A stretch of 32,144 nt of DNA from an uncultured Flavobacterium sp. (GCF_963422545.1 NZ_OY730252.1:1-32144); one strand, 5' to 3'; positions 1 through 9,261 are shown, counted from the first letter of the stretch. Notes: generated by a model not told the origin, from the letters alone. A program made the numbers and translations.

Positions 1-259
1 TTTTGTATTTGTGAGTCAGTTTTTTGATGATAAAGTTTATTACAAACAAAACCAAAGCAGCAATCAAACCTCCTGAAAGACTTGTGTCTGAACCAACCAT
101 TGCATTTTGTACTGAATTACTAATTAGTAAAATCAAGATAATATCAGCAGTATTTAGTTGCGAAAGTTCTTTTTTACCAAAAATTCGTAATGCAATTGTC
201 ATGAAAAAATAGACAGCAACACTTCTTATAATAATGTCTATATATGGTGGTAATATCAT
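1..259 (-). CDS. DUF421 (YetF/YcaP-like) membrane protein, N-terminal part
   Basis: The gene is cut by the left edge of the window; the first 86 residues are visible, starting from an ATG at 257-259. The protein begins MILPPYIDIIIRSVAVYFF and has two hydrophobic stretches, about residues 7-25 and 62-78. Between them are the conserved patterns R-x-F-G-K-K-E-L-S-Q-L (about 25-35) and L-I-S-N-S-V-Q-N-A-M-V-G (about 45-56), which are typical of the DUF421 family of inner-membrane proteins. The biochemical role of this family is poorly known. It lies on the same strand as the RimK-type gene upstream, but a strong terminator at 278-316 separates them, so it is probably expressed mainly from its own promoter in the short gap. 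Confidence 0.75.
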   Translation of the reverse strand, partial: MILPPYIDIIIRSVAVYFFMTIALRIFGKKELSQLNTADIILILLISNSVQNAMVGSDTSLSGGLIAALVLFVINFIIKKLTHKYK

Positions 260-277
260 TTTTTAGAATTTAAGTTT

Positions 278-316
278 AAAAAAAGCTTTGTCAAAGGTTG
301 AAACTTTGACAAAGCT
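278..316 (-). terminator. Rho-independent terminator of the rimK-type gene
   Basis: A perfect 13-base stem, AGCTTTGTCAAAG at 284-296 paired with 304-316, encloses a 7-base loop. On the minus strand it is followed by a run of seven T (plus-strand A at 278-284). It lies 40 bases after the stop codon of the RimK-type gene. Confidence 0.85.
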
Positions 317-355
317 GCTAAAATAGGTATATAATATTAAGTTAGGATGAACTAA

Positions 356-1723
356 CTATAATTTAAAGTTCTTTTCGATTGCCCTGATCATCTCTCCGGC
401 GATATCTTTGTTTGTTGCACCTTCGATTCCTTCAAGACCCGGAGAAGAGTTTACTTCAAGCAATAGAGGTCCTTTTGAAGAGCGAATGATATCAACACCG
501 GCTACTTTTAAGTCCATAGCTTTTGCAGCTTTTATGGCAATCTTTTTTTCTTCTGAAGTAACTTTTATAACAGAAGCAGTTCCGCCAAGATGAATGTTGG
601 CTCTAAATTCGCCAGGCATTGCTTCACGCTGAATTGCGGCAACAACTTTCCCGTCAATTACAAAACAACGAATATCTTTTCCGTTAGCTTCCTTAATGAA
701 TTCCTGAACTAATATGTTTGCATTTAAACTTTTAAAGGCATTGATAACACTTTCTGCTGCTTTTTTGGTTTCTGCCAGAACGACACCTTTTCCTTGAGTT
801 CCTTCGAGTAATTTTACAATTAAAGGTGAACCTCCAACCATTTTAATCAAATTGTCAGTATCTAAAGGAGAATTGGCGAAACCTGTTGTTGGAATGTCAA
901 TTCCGCTATTCAGAAGTAATTGTAATGAATATAATTTATCGCGCGATTGTGTTATGGCTGTAGCCGAGTTTAAAACGTAAACTTTCAAAGCTTCGAATTG
1001 ACGTGTTAAGGCACAACCATAAAACGTAATGCTTGGTCGAATTCTCGGAATAATAGCATCAAATTGGTTTAATATTTTTCCGCCACGGTAATGAATCTCC
1101 GGAGTTTTAGCGTCCAGTTTCATGTAGCATTCTTTGATGTTTAAGAAATGCATTTCATGACCACGCATTTCGCCCGCTTCCATGATTCTTTTGTTACTGT
1201 ATAATTCAGGATTACTGGCAAGAAGCCCAATTCTTAAACCTGAACTTGCTTTTTCAGAGTTTTGGTATAATTCTTTTAAAGATTCTGGTGTAGGTTGTCC
1301 AAGTAGGTATTTTTCTTCCGGATCAACCAAGACACGTCCGCTCATGGCTTCACGGCCTAAAAGCATTCTGAAACCCATAGAGTCACGATTGGTTAAAGTC
1401 ATCTCGATTGGCCATTTTGAATCGCCAATTTTAATACTCGTTTGAATTACATAACGATGTTCTCTAAATCCGCTGGAACTTTTTACAATTCTCTTGTCAA
1501 CCAAGGGAGCTTCACAATGAATAATGGTTTTGATATTGTTCTGAATAGGATTAATATCAAATTTTACCCAATTGGTATCATTTTTAATAAAAGGAGCTAT
1601 GTTTATGGCGTGCATTGCCGAAGTTTTGGCGCCAGAATCAACACGAGCCTTGATTGTTGGAATTCCTAGTTCTGGAAATGAGCACCATTCTTCGCTACCT
1701 AAAATGACTTTGTTTTGAAGCAT
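356..1723 (-). CDS. rimK: Retropepsin-like (RimB/COG4067) domain fused to RimK-type ATP-grasp glutamate ligase
   Basis: A protein of 455 residues with two parts. Residues 1 to about 140 match the 'ATP-dependent zinc protease' or RimB family: LGSEEWCSFPELGIP followed by RVDSGAKTSAMHA, in which D29-S30-G31-A32 is the retropepsin-like active-site motif. Residues 163-455 are a full-length RimK-type ATP-grasp enzyme with LRIGLLAS, the SRDKL region (about 260-264), VKLLEGTQGKGV (303-314), DIRCFVIDGKVVAAIQRE (350-367) and LLEVNSSPGLEGIEG (421-435), which includes the metal-binding Glu and Asn. RimK enzymes add glutamate to the C-terminus of ribosomal protein S6 and to related targets. The target here is not shown by the sequence. 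An in-frame TTG at 1754-1756 would add 11 residues, but the ATG at 1721-1723 stands directly before the conserved domain and is preferred. Confidence 0.85.
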   Translation of the reverse strand: MLQNKVILGSEEWCSFPELGIPTIKARVDSGAKTSAMHAINIAPFIKNDTNWVKFDINPIQNNIKTIIHCEAPLVDKRIVKSSSGFREHRYVIQTSIKIGDSKWPIEMTLTNRDSMGFRMLLGREAMSGRVLVDPEEKYLLGQPTPESLKELYQNSEKASSGLRIGLLASNPELYSNKRIMEAGEMRGHEMHFLNIKECYMKLDAKTPEIHYRGGKILNQFDAIIPRIRPSITFYGCALTRQFEALKVYVLNSATAITQSRDKLYSLQLLLNSGIDIPTTGFANSPLDTDNLIKMVGGSPLIVKLLEGTQGKGVVLAETKKAAESVINAFKSLNANILVQEFIKEANGKDIRCFVIDGKVVAAIQREAMPGEFRANIHLGGTASVIKVTSEEKKIAIKAAKAMDLKVAGVDIIRSSKGPLLLEVNSSPGLEGIEGATNKDIAGEMIRAIEKNFKL

Positions 1724-1776
1724 ACGTTGTTTTTTATTATAGAATTTAATAGCCAAAAATAGCTATTTGCTTTTAC

Positions 1777-1784
1777 TAAAGATA
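1777..1784 (-). promoter_or_regulatory. Possible -7 element of the rimK-type gene
   Basis: TATCTTTA on the minus strand resembles the Bacteroidota -7 consensus TAnnTTTG and lies 53 bases before the chosen ATG, just after the clpC terminator. No TTTG is present at the expected -33 spacing, so support is weak. Confidence 0.25.
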
Positions 1785-1795
1785 GTAAATTATCT

Positions 1796-1834
1796 AAAAA
1801 AAATACCCGTTATGTTATGAAAACGTAACGGGTA
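1796..1834 (-). terminator. Rho-independent terminator of clpC
   Basis: TACCCGTTA at 1804-1812 pairs with TAACGGGTA at 1826-1834; the stem continues inward past one mismatch. On the minus strand eight T follow (plus-strand A at 1796-1803). The structure starts 30 bases after the clpC stop codon. Confidence 0.85.
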
Positions 1835-1863
1835 AATTAATTTTGATATAAATTTTAAATAAT

Positions 1864-4410
1864 TTATTGATTTGTTGGCTCTTCGGCTTTGTGTATTTCT
1901 ACTGAAAGTTCTTGAGAGTCATCTTTCAAATCCATTAAGATTTCGTCACCTGAATGTATTTTTGAAGTAATGATTTCTTCGGCCAATAAATCTTCAACAT
2001 ATTTTTGGATTGCTCTTTTTAGAGGTCTTGCTCCAAATTGTCTGTCAAAGCCTTTCTCTGCAATAAATGCTTTTGCTTTATCAGTAAGTTTTAATGTGTA
2101 TCCTAGTTCAGAAACGCGAGAATATAATTTTGCAAGTTCAATTTCGATAATCAAATCAATATCAGCTTTTTCTAATGCATTGAATACAATTACATCATCA
2201 ATTCTGTTTAAGAATTCAGGAGCAAAGGTTTTTTTCAATGCATTTTCGATAATGCTTTTTGAGTTTTCATCGGCTTGAGCCACTTTTGCAGCAGTTCCGA
2301 ATCCTACACCTTGTCCAAAATCTTTTAACTGACGTGCTCCAACGTTTGATGTCATGATAATGATCGTGTTTTTAAAGTCGATTTTGCGACCTAAACTATC
2401 TGTCAAATATCCGTCATCAAGAACCTGAAGCATCATATTAAATACATCCGGATGTGCTTTTTCGATCTCGTCTAATAACACAACACAATATGGTTTTCTA
2501 CGAACTTTTTCAGTCAGTTGTCCACCTTCTTCATAACCTACGTATCCCGGAGGCGCTCCAACTAAACGAGAGATAGCAAATTTTTCCATGTATTCGCTCA
2601 TGTCAATACGAACTAATGCATCTTCAGAATCGAATAATTCTTTTGCTAAAACTTTTGCTAATTGTGTTTTACCAACTCCAGTTTGACCTAAGAAAATGAA
2701 TGAACCAATTGGTTTGTTAGGATCTTTAAGTCCGGCTCTGTTACGTTGAATAGAACGTGCAATTTTAAGAACAGCCTCATTTTGACCAATTACTTTGTTC
2801 TGAATCAATTCAGGTAATTGTGCTAATTTGTTACTTTCTGTTTGTGCAATTCTGTTTACAGGAATTCCGGTCATCATCGAAACAACATCGGCTACATTAT
2901 CTTCTGTAACTTCAATTCTGTTGTTTTTAGAATCTTCTTCCCATTGTTCTTGTGCAATAGCAAGATCTTTTTCAATGCGTTTTTCATCGTCGCGAAGCTT
3001 AGCTGCTTCTTCATATTTTTGTTTTTTAACGACCATGTTTTTCATTTCACGCACTTCTTCTAACTGACGTTCCAGATCCAAAATTTGTTTTGGAACATCA
3101 ATATTAGTAATGTGTACACGAGATCCTGCTTCGTCAAGAGCATCAATAGCTTTGTCCGGTAAAAAACGCTCAGACATATATCTGTTTGTTAATTTAACGC
3201 AAGCTTCAATAGCTTCCTGAGTATAAGTTACATTGTGGTGATCTTCGTATTTGTCTTTTACGTTGTTCAAAATTGCAATTGTTTCTTCAACGGTGGTTGG
3301 TTCTACAATTACTTTTTGGAAACGTCTTTCTAAGGCACCGTCTTTCTCAATATATTGTCTGTACTCATCAAGAGTAGTAGCGCCAATACATTGGATTTCT
3401 CCTCTTGCTAAAGCAGGTTTGAACATGTTTGAAGCATCAAGAGATCCTGTTGCTCCACCAGCACCTACAATAGTGTGAATTTCGTCAATAAAAAGAATAA
3501 TGTCATCGTTTTTCTCAAGCTCGTTCATCACTGCTTTCATTCTTTCTTCGAATTGTCCTCTGTATTTTGTTCCGGCTACTAAACTGGCCAGATCAAGGGT
3601 AACCACACGTTTGTGGAAAAGAATACGAGATACTTTCTTCTGAATGATACGCAAAGCAAGTCCTTCTGCAATAGCAGATTTACCAACTCCGGGCTCTCCA
3701 ATAAGGAGTGGGTTGTTCTTTTTTCTACGGCTTAGAATTTGAGAAACACGTTCAATTTCTTTTTCGCGTCCTACAACCGGATCTAGTTTTCCTTCCTCGG
3801 CCATTTCTGTTAAATCTCTCCCAAAATTATCTAAAACCGGAGTCTTAGATTTTTTGTTTGACTTATTGGCGGGATTATTAAAACTACTTTCTTTAAGACT
3901 GTCATCTTGTCCTGAATCGTCATTATACGATTCGTTTCTTGGCAAGTTTTCTAAGAATTCTTCTTCGTTTGGAGTCATGTTTAAATATTGTTCTTTAGCT
4001 ACGTCATAATCTATTTTTAGTTTATTCAATAGCTTGGTTGTTGGATCGTTTTCGTTTCTTAAGATGCATAAAAGCAAGTGCGCCGTGCTAATCGACGAGC
4101 TTTGAAATACTTTGGCTTCAAGAAAGGTTGTCTTCAGGGCTCTTTCCGCTTGACGGGTAAGATGAAGATTTTTCTTTTCAGCATTTACTTCAACGCTTTG
4201 ATTGGCTGGACTCAGTATTTCTACTTTCCTGCGTAAATGATCTAGATCGACTGCGAGGTTATTAAGTATATGAATAGCTTTTCCGTTTCCATCCCTTAAA
4301 ATGCCTAGCATCAAATGTTCAGTACCAATAAAGTCGTGGCCCAAACGTAAGGCTTCCTCTTTACTGTAGGTAATAACATCTTTTACTCTTGGTGAAAAAT
4401 TATCATCCAT
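1864..4410 (-). CDS. clpC: ATP-dependent Clp protease ATP-binding subunit ClpC
   Basis: A two-module AAA+ unfoldase of 848 residues that normally feeds proteins to the ClpP peptidase in the cytoplasm. Residues 1-145 contain the double Clp N-domain (SPRVKDVITYSKEEALRLGH). Residues 146-190 form an acidic and polar linker. The first ATPase module has Walker A GEPGVGKS (238-245) and Walker B ending in DE (309-310). A UVR-like coiled segment (QKYEEAAKLRDDEKRIE, about 464-480) marks ClpC rather than ClpA or ClpB. The second module has Walker A GQTGVGKT (575-582) and Walker B LLDEIEKAHPD (645-655), followed by the C-terminal ClpB-D2-type domain. It is divergent from gyrA across a 257-base gap and ends with its own terminator. 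No clpP or adaptor gene is in the window. Confidence 0.97.
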   Translation of the reverse strand: MDDNFSPRVKDVITYSKEEALRLGHDFIGTEHLMLGILRDGNGKAIHILNNLAVDLDHLRRKVEILSPANQSVEVNAEKKNLHLTRQAERALKTTFLEAKVFQSSSISTAHLLLCILRNENDPTTKLLNKLKIDYDVAKEQYLNMTPNEEEFLENLPRNESYNDDSGQDDSLKESSFNNPANKSNKKSKTPVLDNFGRDLTEMAEEGKLDPVVGREKEIERVSQILSRRKKNNPLLIGEPGVGKSAIAEGLALRIIQKKVSRILFHKRVVTLDLASLVAGTKYRGQFEERMKAVMNELEKNDDIILFIDEIHTIVGAGGATGSLDASNMFKPALARGEIQCIGATTLDEYRQYIEKDGALERRFQKVIVEPTTVEETIAILNNVKDKYEDHHNVTYTQEAIEACVKLTNRYMSERFLPDKAIDALDEAGSRVHITNIDVPKQILDLERQLEEVREMKNMVVKKQKYEEAAKLRDDEKRIEKDLAIAQEQWEEDSKNNRIEVTEDNVADVVSMMTGIPVNRIAQTESNKLAQLPELIQNKVIGQNEAVLKIARSIQRNRAGLKDPNKPIGSFIFLGQTGVGKTQLAKVLAKELFDSEDALVRIDMSEYMEKFAISRLVGAPPGYVGYEEGGQLTEKVRRKPYCVVLLDEIEKAHPDVFNMMLQVLDDGYLTDSLGRKIDFKNTIIIMTSNVGARQLKDFGQGVGFGTAAKVAQADENSKSIIENALKKTFAPEFLNRIDDVIVFNALEKADIDLIIEIELAKLYSRVSELGYTLKLTDKAKAFIAEKGFDRQFGARPLKRAIQKYVEDLLAEEIITSKIHSGDEILMDLKDDSQELSVEIHKAEEPTNQ

Positions 4411-4618
4411 AATATATAATTGGTGTTGTAAATTTAGTGAATTACAGTTTGAAAAACAAAAACCATACCTTTTGGATCTCCTGACAGCTAAGGGACAAAA
4501 AAAATAACAATAAAAGAGTTAAAATACGCTTAATTTATTAACTAAAAGCTAAAATAAAGTTGTTAATAAATCATTGAAATAAGTGTAAGGAAATAGCTGA
4601 AAAAATTCCAAAAAACCG

Positions 4619-4626
4619 TATCTTGG
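4619..4626 (+). promoter_or_regulatory. Possible -7 element of gyrA
   Basis: TATCTTGG on the plus strand is one base from the TAnnTTTG consensus and lies 41 bases before the gyrA ATG. A matching -33 TTTG is not evident. The rest of the clpC-gyrA gap (4411-4667) is AT-rich, and no convincing clpC promoter could be picked. Confidence 0.3.
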
Positions 4627-4667
4627 CACGCTTTGAAACTAATATAATTATTTAAACATAACAACTT

Positions 4668-7307
4668 ATGTCTGAAGGAGAAAAGTTAATTCCTATTAAC
4701 ATAGAAGATGAAATGAAATCAGCTTACATCGATTATTCGATGTCAGTAATCGTATCGAGAGCGCTTCCTGATGTTAGAGATGGCTTGAAACCAGTGCATC
4801 GAAGAGTTCTTTACGGAATGTATGACTTAGGAGTAACCTCAAGATCTGCCCACAAAAAATCTGCGAGAATCGTAGGGGAGGTTCTTGGTAAGTATCACCC
4901 ACACGGAGATACTTCTGTTTATGATGCAATGGTGCGTATGGCTCAGGAGTGGAGTATGCGATATTTATTAGTGGACGGTCAGGGTAACTTTGGTTCTGTT
5001 GATGGTGACAGTCCTGCAGCAATGCGTTATACTGAGGCCAGAATGCGTAAAATCTCTGAAGATATTATGGCAGATATCGAAAAAGAAACTGTTGATTTTC
5101 AACTAAACTTTGACGATACTTTATATGAGCCAAAAGTAATGCCAACAAGAGTTCCTACCTTATTAGTAAACGGAGCGACAGGTATTGCAGTTGGTATGGC
5201 TACAAATATGCCTCCACACAATTTAACTGAAGTTATCAACGGTACACTTGCGTATCTTGATAATAACGATATTGAAGTTGACGAATTAATGACACATATT
5301 AAAGCTCCGGATTTTCCAACCGGTGGTGTAATATATGGTTATGAAGGTGTTCGTGAAGCTTTTAAAACCGGTAGAGGACGTATTGTAATGCGTGCTAAAG
5401 TTGGTTTTGAAGAAGTAGATGGAAGAGAATGTATCATTGTTACTGAAATTCCATATCAGGTTAACAAGGCCGAAATGATTAAGCGTACGGCTGATTTAGT
5501 TAACGATAAAAAAATTGAAGGTATTGCGAATATTCGTGACGAGTCAGACAGAAACGGTATGCGTATCGTTTATATCCTGAAACGTGATGCTACGCCAAAC
5601 GTAGTTTTGAATACCTTATATAAGTTTACATCATTACAATCATCTTTTAGTGTAAACAATATTGCATTAGTAAAAGGTCGCCCACAAATGTTGAATCTAA
5701 AAGATATGATTCACTATTTTATTGAGCACCGTCATGATGTAGTAGTTCGTAGAACTCGTTTTGAATTGCGTAAAGCTGAAGAAAGAGCACATATTTTAGA
5801 GGGTTTAATTATTGCATCTGATAATATCGATGAAGTAATCGCTATCATTAGAGGTTCTAAAAATACAGAAGAAGCTCGTGACAAATTAATCGAAAGATTT
5901 AATTTGTCAGACATTCAGGCTCGTGCTATTGTTGAGATGCGTTTGCGTCAGTTAACAGGTCTGGAACAAGATAAGTTAAGAGCTGAGTTTGAAGAATTAA
6001 TGAAATTAATTGAGCACTTAAAAGCTTTATTAGCAGATGTTAATTTAAGAACGAACTTAATTAAAGAAGAACTTGAAGAAATTCGTGAGAAATACGGAGA
6101 TGAGCGTCGTTCTACTATTGAATATTCTGGTGGAGATGTAAGTATCGAAGATTTAATTGCTGATGAAAATGTGGTTATTACAATTTCGCACGCAGGTTAT
6201 ATCAAACGTACAAACCTTACTGAATACAAAACTCAAAATAGAGGTGGAGTTGGACAAAAAAGCGCAGGAACAAGAGATCAGGATTTCCTTGAACACATGT
6301 TCGTTGCGACCAATCACCAATATATGATGTTCTTTACCCAAAAAGGAAAATGTTTCTGGATGCGTGTTTACGAAATTCCGGAAGGAAGTAAAACTGCAAA
6401 AGGTAGAGCAATTCAGAACCTGGTAAATATTGAAAGCGATGATAAAGTAAAAGCTTTTATTTGTACACAAGATTTAAAAGACAAAGATTATATTAACAGT
6501 CATAACCTTGTAATGGTAACAAAACAAGGACAAGTTAAGAAAACATCTTTAGAGAAATATTCTAAACCTAGAGTAAATGGTGTTGCTGCTATTACTATTA
6601 AAGATGGTGATGAGTTACTTGAAGCTAAATTAACCAACGGAGAAAGTCAAATTATCCTTGCAGTTAAGTCAGGTAAATTGGTTCGTTTTGAGGAAACTAA
6701 AACACGTCCGATGGGAAGAACAGCTTCCGGAGTTCGTGGAATTACCTTAAAAGACGATACTGATGAAGTAATTGGTATGGTTACTGTTGATAAAGAGAAT
6801 GTAAACGATACACAGATTTTGGTTGTAACTGAAAACGGATACGGTAAACGTACTAAATTAGTTGATGACGATGGAGAGGATGTTTACAGAATCACAAACC
6901 GTGGAGGTAAAGGTGTAAAAACCCTTAATATCACGGAGAAAACAGGAAAATTAATTTCTATTAGTAATGTAACAGATGCTGATGATTTAATGATTATCAA
7001 CAAATCAGGATTGACTATTAGAATGGCTATTGAAGATTTACGTGTAATGGGTCGTGCAACACAAGGTGTTCGATTGATTAACTTAAAAGGTAAAGATTCT
7101 ATCGCGGCCGTAACAAAAGTTATGAAAGATGATGTTGCAGAAGTTATTGTTGATGAAGATGGTAATGTTATTGAATCTGCAATCGAAAGAGTTAAGCCGG
7201 ACTTAGAAGTTCTTGAAGACGACGGAACTGTAGAGGACGACGACGATGATTCTGAAGAAGAAATAGAAGACGAAGATGACTCTGAAGAAGAAGAATCTGA
7301 GGAATAA
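4668..7307 (+). CDS. gyrA: DNA gyrase subunit A
   Basis: A type IIA topoisomerase subunit of 879 residues that breaks and rejoins DNA together with GyrB to introduce negative supercoils. The N-terminal breakage-reunion domain shows MSVIVSRALPDVRDGLKPVHRR (25-46), the quinolone-determining region HPHGDTSVYDAMVRMAQ (77-93) and the catalytic tyrosine Y121 in AMRYTEARM. Position 82, equivalent to Ser83 of E. coli, is threonine; position 86 is the usual Asp. The C-terminal beta-pinwheel begins near residue 490 and carries the GyrA-box QNRGGVG (523-529), which marks gyrase rather than topoisomerase IV. The last 34 residues form an Asp/Glu-rich tail ending in ESEE. A TPR gene follows after 48 bases with no terminator between, so the two are probably co-transcribed. 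Confidence 0.98.
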   Translation: MSEGEKLIPINIEDEMKSAYIDYSMSVIVSRALPDVRDGLKPVHRRVLYGMYDLGVTSRSAHKKSARIVGEVLGKYHPHGDTSVYDAMVRMAQEWSMRYLLVDGQGNFGSVDGDSPAAMRYTEARMRKISEDIMADIEKETVDFQLNFDDTLYEPKVMPTRVPTLLVNGATGIAVGMATNMPPHNLTEVINGTLAYLDNNDIEVDELMTHIKAPDFPTGGVIYGYEGVREAFKTGRGRIVMRAKVGFEEVDGRECIIVTEIPYQVNKAEMIKRTADLVNDKKIEGIANIRDESDRNGMRIVYILKRDATPNVVLNTLYKFTSLQSSFSVNNIALVKGRPQMLNLKDMIHYFIEHRHDVVVRRTRFELRKAEERAHILEGLIIASDNIDEVIAIIRGSKNTEEARDKLIERFNLSDIQARAIVEMRLRQLTGLEQDKLRAEFEELMKLIEHLKALLADVNLRTNLIKEELEEIREKYGDERRSTIEYSGGDVSIEDLIADENVVITISHAGYIKRTNLTEYKTQNRGGVGQKSAGTRDQDFLEHMFVATNHQYMMFFTQKGKCFWMRVYEIPEGSKTAKGRAIQNLVNIESDDKVKAFICTQDLKDKDYINSHNLVMVTKQGQVKKTSLEKYSKPRVNGVAAITIKDGDELLEAKLTNGESQIILAVKSGKLVRFEETKTRPMGRTASGVRGITLKDDTDEVIGMVTVDKENVNDTQILVVTENGYGKRTKLVDDDGEDVYRITNRGGKGVKTLNITEKTGKLISISNVTDADDLMIINKSGLTIRMAIEDLRVMGRATQGVRLINLKGKDSIAAVTKVMKDDVAEVIVDEDGNVIESAIERVKPDLEVLEDDGTVEDDDDDSEEEIEDEDDSEEEESEE

Positions 7308-7355
7308 TAAATTTAACCCGGGAATAATTAAAAATAAATACACAAATTGAATATT

Positions 7356-8627
7356 ATGAAAAGTAAGTATGTAATACTAGCATCAGCATTATTGATTTCG
7401 GTAGCTACTTTTGCTCAGAAAGATCAAATTAAAAATGCTGAAAAAGCATTAAAAAGCGGTGATGCTCAAGGAGCAATTACAATATTGAAAGACGCTCAGA
7501 ACTTGGTAGTAAATGCCAAAGATGTTGAACAAGCGCAATACTATTTTGTACAAGGAAATGCTTATTTAGAACTTGCAAACAAAAAAGTAGAAGAGGGTAA
7601 AAATTTGGGTCTTGCTGCTGAGAGCTATAACAAGTTAATAGAAGTTGAAAAAACGTCTGGAAAACAAAAGTATTCAATTCAGGCAGCAGCTTCAATTACT
7701 GAAATTAAAGGAAAGTTAATTAACGCTGCTATTGCTGATACACAAGCTAACAAAAGTGTAGAAGGTGCAAAAAAATTGTACGATGCTTATTTGTTAGATA
7801 AAAAAGATACAATCAACTTGTATTATGCAGCTTCAACAGCGGTAAATGCTCAGGATTTTGATACAGCTTTACCAATGTACGAAGAATTGAAAAAATTAAA
7901 CTATTCAGGAAAAGGAACTTCTTATACTGCTTTGAACAAAGCTTCAGGTAATGAAGATGGTTTTACTACTGCAAAAGAAAGAGATTTAGCTGTAAAATTG
8001 GGAACTCACGAAAAACCAAAAACAGAAGCTATTCCTTCTAAAAGAGGAGAAATCTACAAAAATTTAGCTTTGATTTTAGTTCAAAAAGGACGTACTGAAG
8101 AAGCTAAAAAAGCTATCGCCGATGCAAGAAAAGCAAATCCGGATGATGCTTCTTTAATTTTATCAGAAGCTAATTTATATCTTGAAACTAAAGACTACGA
8201 TACTTATAAAAAATTGGTGAACCTGGCTTTAGAAAAAGACCCAAACAATGCCGATTTAGTTTTTAACTTAGGAGTTATTAGTGCAAATGCTAAAAACGCT
8301 GCAGATGCTGAGAAATATTATTTGAGAGCGATCGAAATCAATCCAAACTATACAAATGCTTACCTTAACGTTGCAGCATTAAAATTAGAAGCTGAGAAGC
8401 CAATCATTGACGAAATGAATAAATTGGGTACTTCTGCTAAAGATATGAAGCGTTACGATGTATTAAAAGCACAAAGAGAAAGTGTTTTTAGAGGAGTAAT
8501 TCCTTACCTTAAAAAAGCAAATGAATTAGATCCTAAAAACGAAGATGTTTCTAAAACATTATTAGGTGTTTACAAAGCTTTAGAAATGACTGCTGAAGCA
8601 AAAGCATTAAAAGCTACAATGAACTAA
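7356..8627 (+). CDS. Secreted tetratricopeptide repeat protein
   Basis: The preferred ATG at 7356 gives 423 residues beginning MKSKYVILASALLISVATFAQ, a clear signal peptide with cleavage probably after the Ala before Gln21. An in-frame TTG at 7347 would add only MNI before it. The mature protein is helical and Lys/Ala-rich. TPR-like repeats are clearest in its second half, for example YKNLALILVQKGRTEEAKKA, then A-D-L-V-F-N-L-G-V-I, then A-E-K-Y-Y-L-R-A-I-E-I-N-P-N-Y. Such proteins usually act as periplasmic scaffolds; no enzymatic motif is visible. It follows gyrA closely on the same strand and ends at a strong bidirectional terminator. The reason for the link with gyrA is unknown. Confidence 0.88.
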   Translation: MKSKYVILASALLISVATFAQKDQIKNAEKALKSGDAQGAITILKDAQNLVVNAKDVEQAQYYFVQGNAYLELANKKVEEGKNLGLAAESYNKLIEVEKTSGKQKYSIQAAASITEIKGKLINAAIADTQANKSVEGAKKLYDAYLLDKKDTINLYYAASTAVNAQDFDTALPMYEELKKLNYSGKGTSYTALNKASGNEDGFTTAKERDLAVKLGTHEKPKTEAIPSKRGEIYKNLALILVQKGRTEEAKKAIADARKANPDDASLILSEANLYLETKDYDTYKKLVNLALEKDPNNADLVFNLGVISANAKNAADAEKYYLRAIEINPNYTNAYLNVAALKLEAEKPIIDEMNKLGTSAKDMKRYDVLKAQRESVFRGVIPYLKKANELDPKNEDVSKTLLGVYKALEMTAEAKALKATMN

Positions 8628-8641
8628 GAAATTCTTCTTAT

Positions 8642-8676
8642 AAAAAAAATATCCCGCCTAAAGCGGGATTTTTTTT
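8642..8676. terminator. Bidirectional terminator between the TPR and OsmC-family genes
   Basis: ATCCCGC (8651-8657) pairs with GCGGGAT (8663-8669) around a 5-base loop. An A run lies before it (8642-8649) and a T run after it (8669-8676), so it can stop transcription from both of the convergent genes. Confidence 0.88.
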
Positions 8677-8690
8677 GCTTAAATTTTTTA

Positions 8691-9110
8691 TTAGCTAACT
8701 AAAGTAACTGATAAGGTAATGGTTGTGTTTAATAGCTTGGATATTGGACAGATTTCTTTTGCTTTTGAAGCGGTTTTTTCAAATTCTTCGGCAGAAATTG
8801 AAGGCACTTTTCCTTTTAAGTCCAAATGAATCAAAGTTATAGTTCCATCTTCAAAAGTTACTGTCGCTTCTGTAGATAAATCATCGGCAGTAAAACCAGC
8901 TTCGTTAAGTAAAAAGCTTAATTGCATCGTAAAACAGCCAGAATGAGCTGCAGCAACAAGTTCTTCAGGATTAGTTCCAACTCCGTCTGCAAATCTTGTC
9001 TTAAATGATAATTGTGCGTTATCTAATGTGGTACTTTGAGTACTGATTGTTCCTTTTCCTTCCATACCGGTTCCTTTCCAGGTGGCATTTGCTTTTCTTG
9101 TAAATTTCAT
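8691..9110 (-). CDS. OsmC/Ohr-family peroxiredoxin-like protein
   Basis: A cytoplasmic protein of 139 residues, the usual length for the OsmC family, which reduces organic hydroperoxides with a pair of cysteines. It has the family pattern G-T-N-P-E-E-L-V-A-A-A-H-S-G-C-F (45-60), giving the reactive Cys59, and the second cysteine Cys121 in the motif EICPISKLL. Glu50 and the upstream Arg39 fit the conserved residues that activate the peroxidatic cysteine. The N-terminus (KANATWKGTGMEGKG) and the A-E-E-F-E-K-T-A-S-K-A-K helix resemble the OsmC subgroup more than Ohr. A good -7 element lies about 70 bases upstream at 9181-9188. It is convergent with the TPR gene. Regulation by peroxide is likely from the family but is not shown here. 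Confidence 0.9.
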   Translation of the reverse strand: MKFTRKANATWKGTGMEGKGTISTQSTTLDNAQLSFKTRFADGVGTNPEELVAAAHSGCFTMQLSFLLNEAGFTADDLSTEATVTFEDGTITLIHLDLKGKVPSISAEEFEKTASKAKEICPISKLLNTTITLSVTLVS

Positions 9111-9180
9111 TTTCGTCGTTATTAGAATTAATAATTGGATTTGTTTACTTTATTGATTGTCAGTAAATAATGTGGTTATT

Positions 9181-9188
9181 CAAATGTA
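9181..9188 (-). promoter_or_regulatory. -7 element upstream of the OsmC-family gene
   Basis: The minus strand reads TACATTTG, an exact match to TAnnTTTG, 70 bases before the start codon. No clear TTTG was found at -33. Confidence 0.4.
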
Positions 9189-9261
9189 AACAATATTTTA
9201 TAAAATTGTTTTATGAAATTGTATCAGAATGTTAAGTTTCAGGTTTTAGGTTGGAGTGAGA

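Noticed and set aside
4411..4500. clpC promoter or CtsR-type operator
   Set aside because: No TTTG/TAnnTTTG pair at the right spacing and no direct repeat of the CtsR type could be found.
4774..5022. Antisense ORFs over gyrA, clpC, rimK, the amylase and susC
   Set aside because: They lie wholly inside strongly conserved genes, have no family features and no upstream signals.
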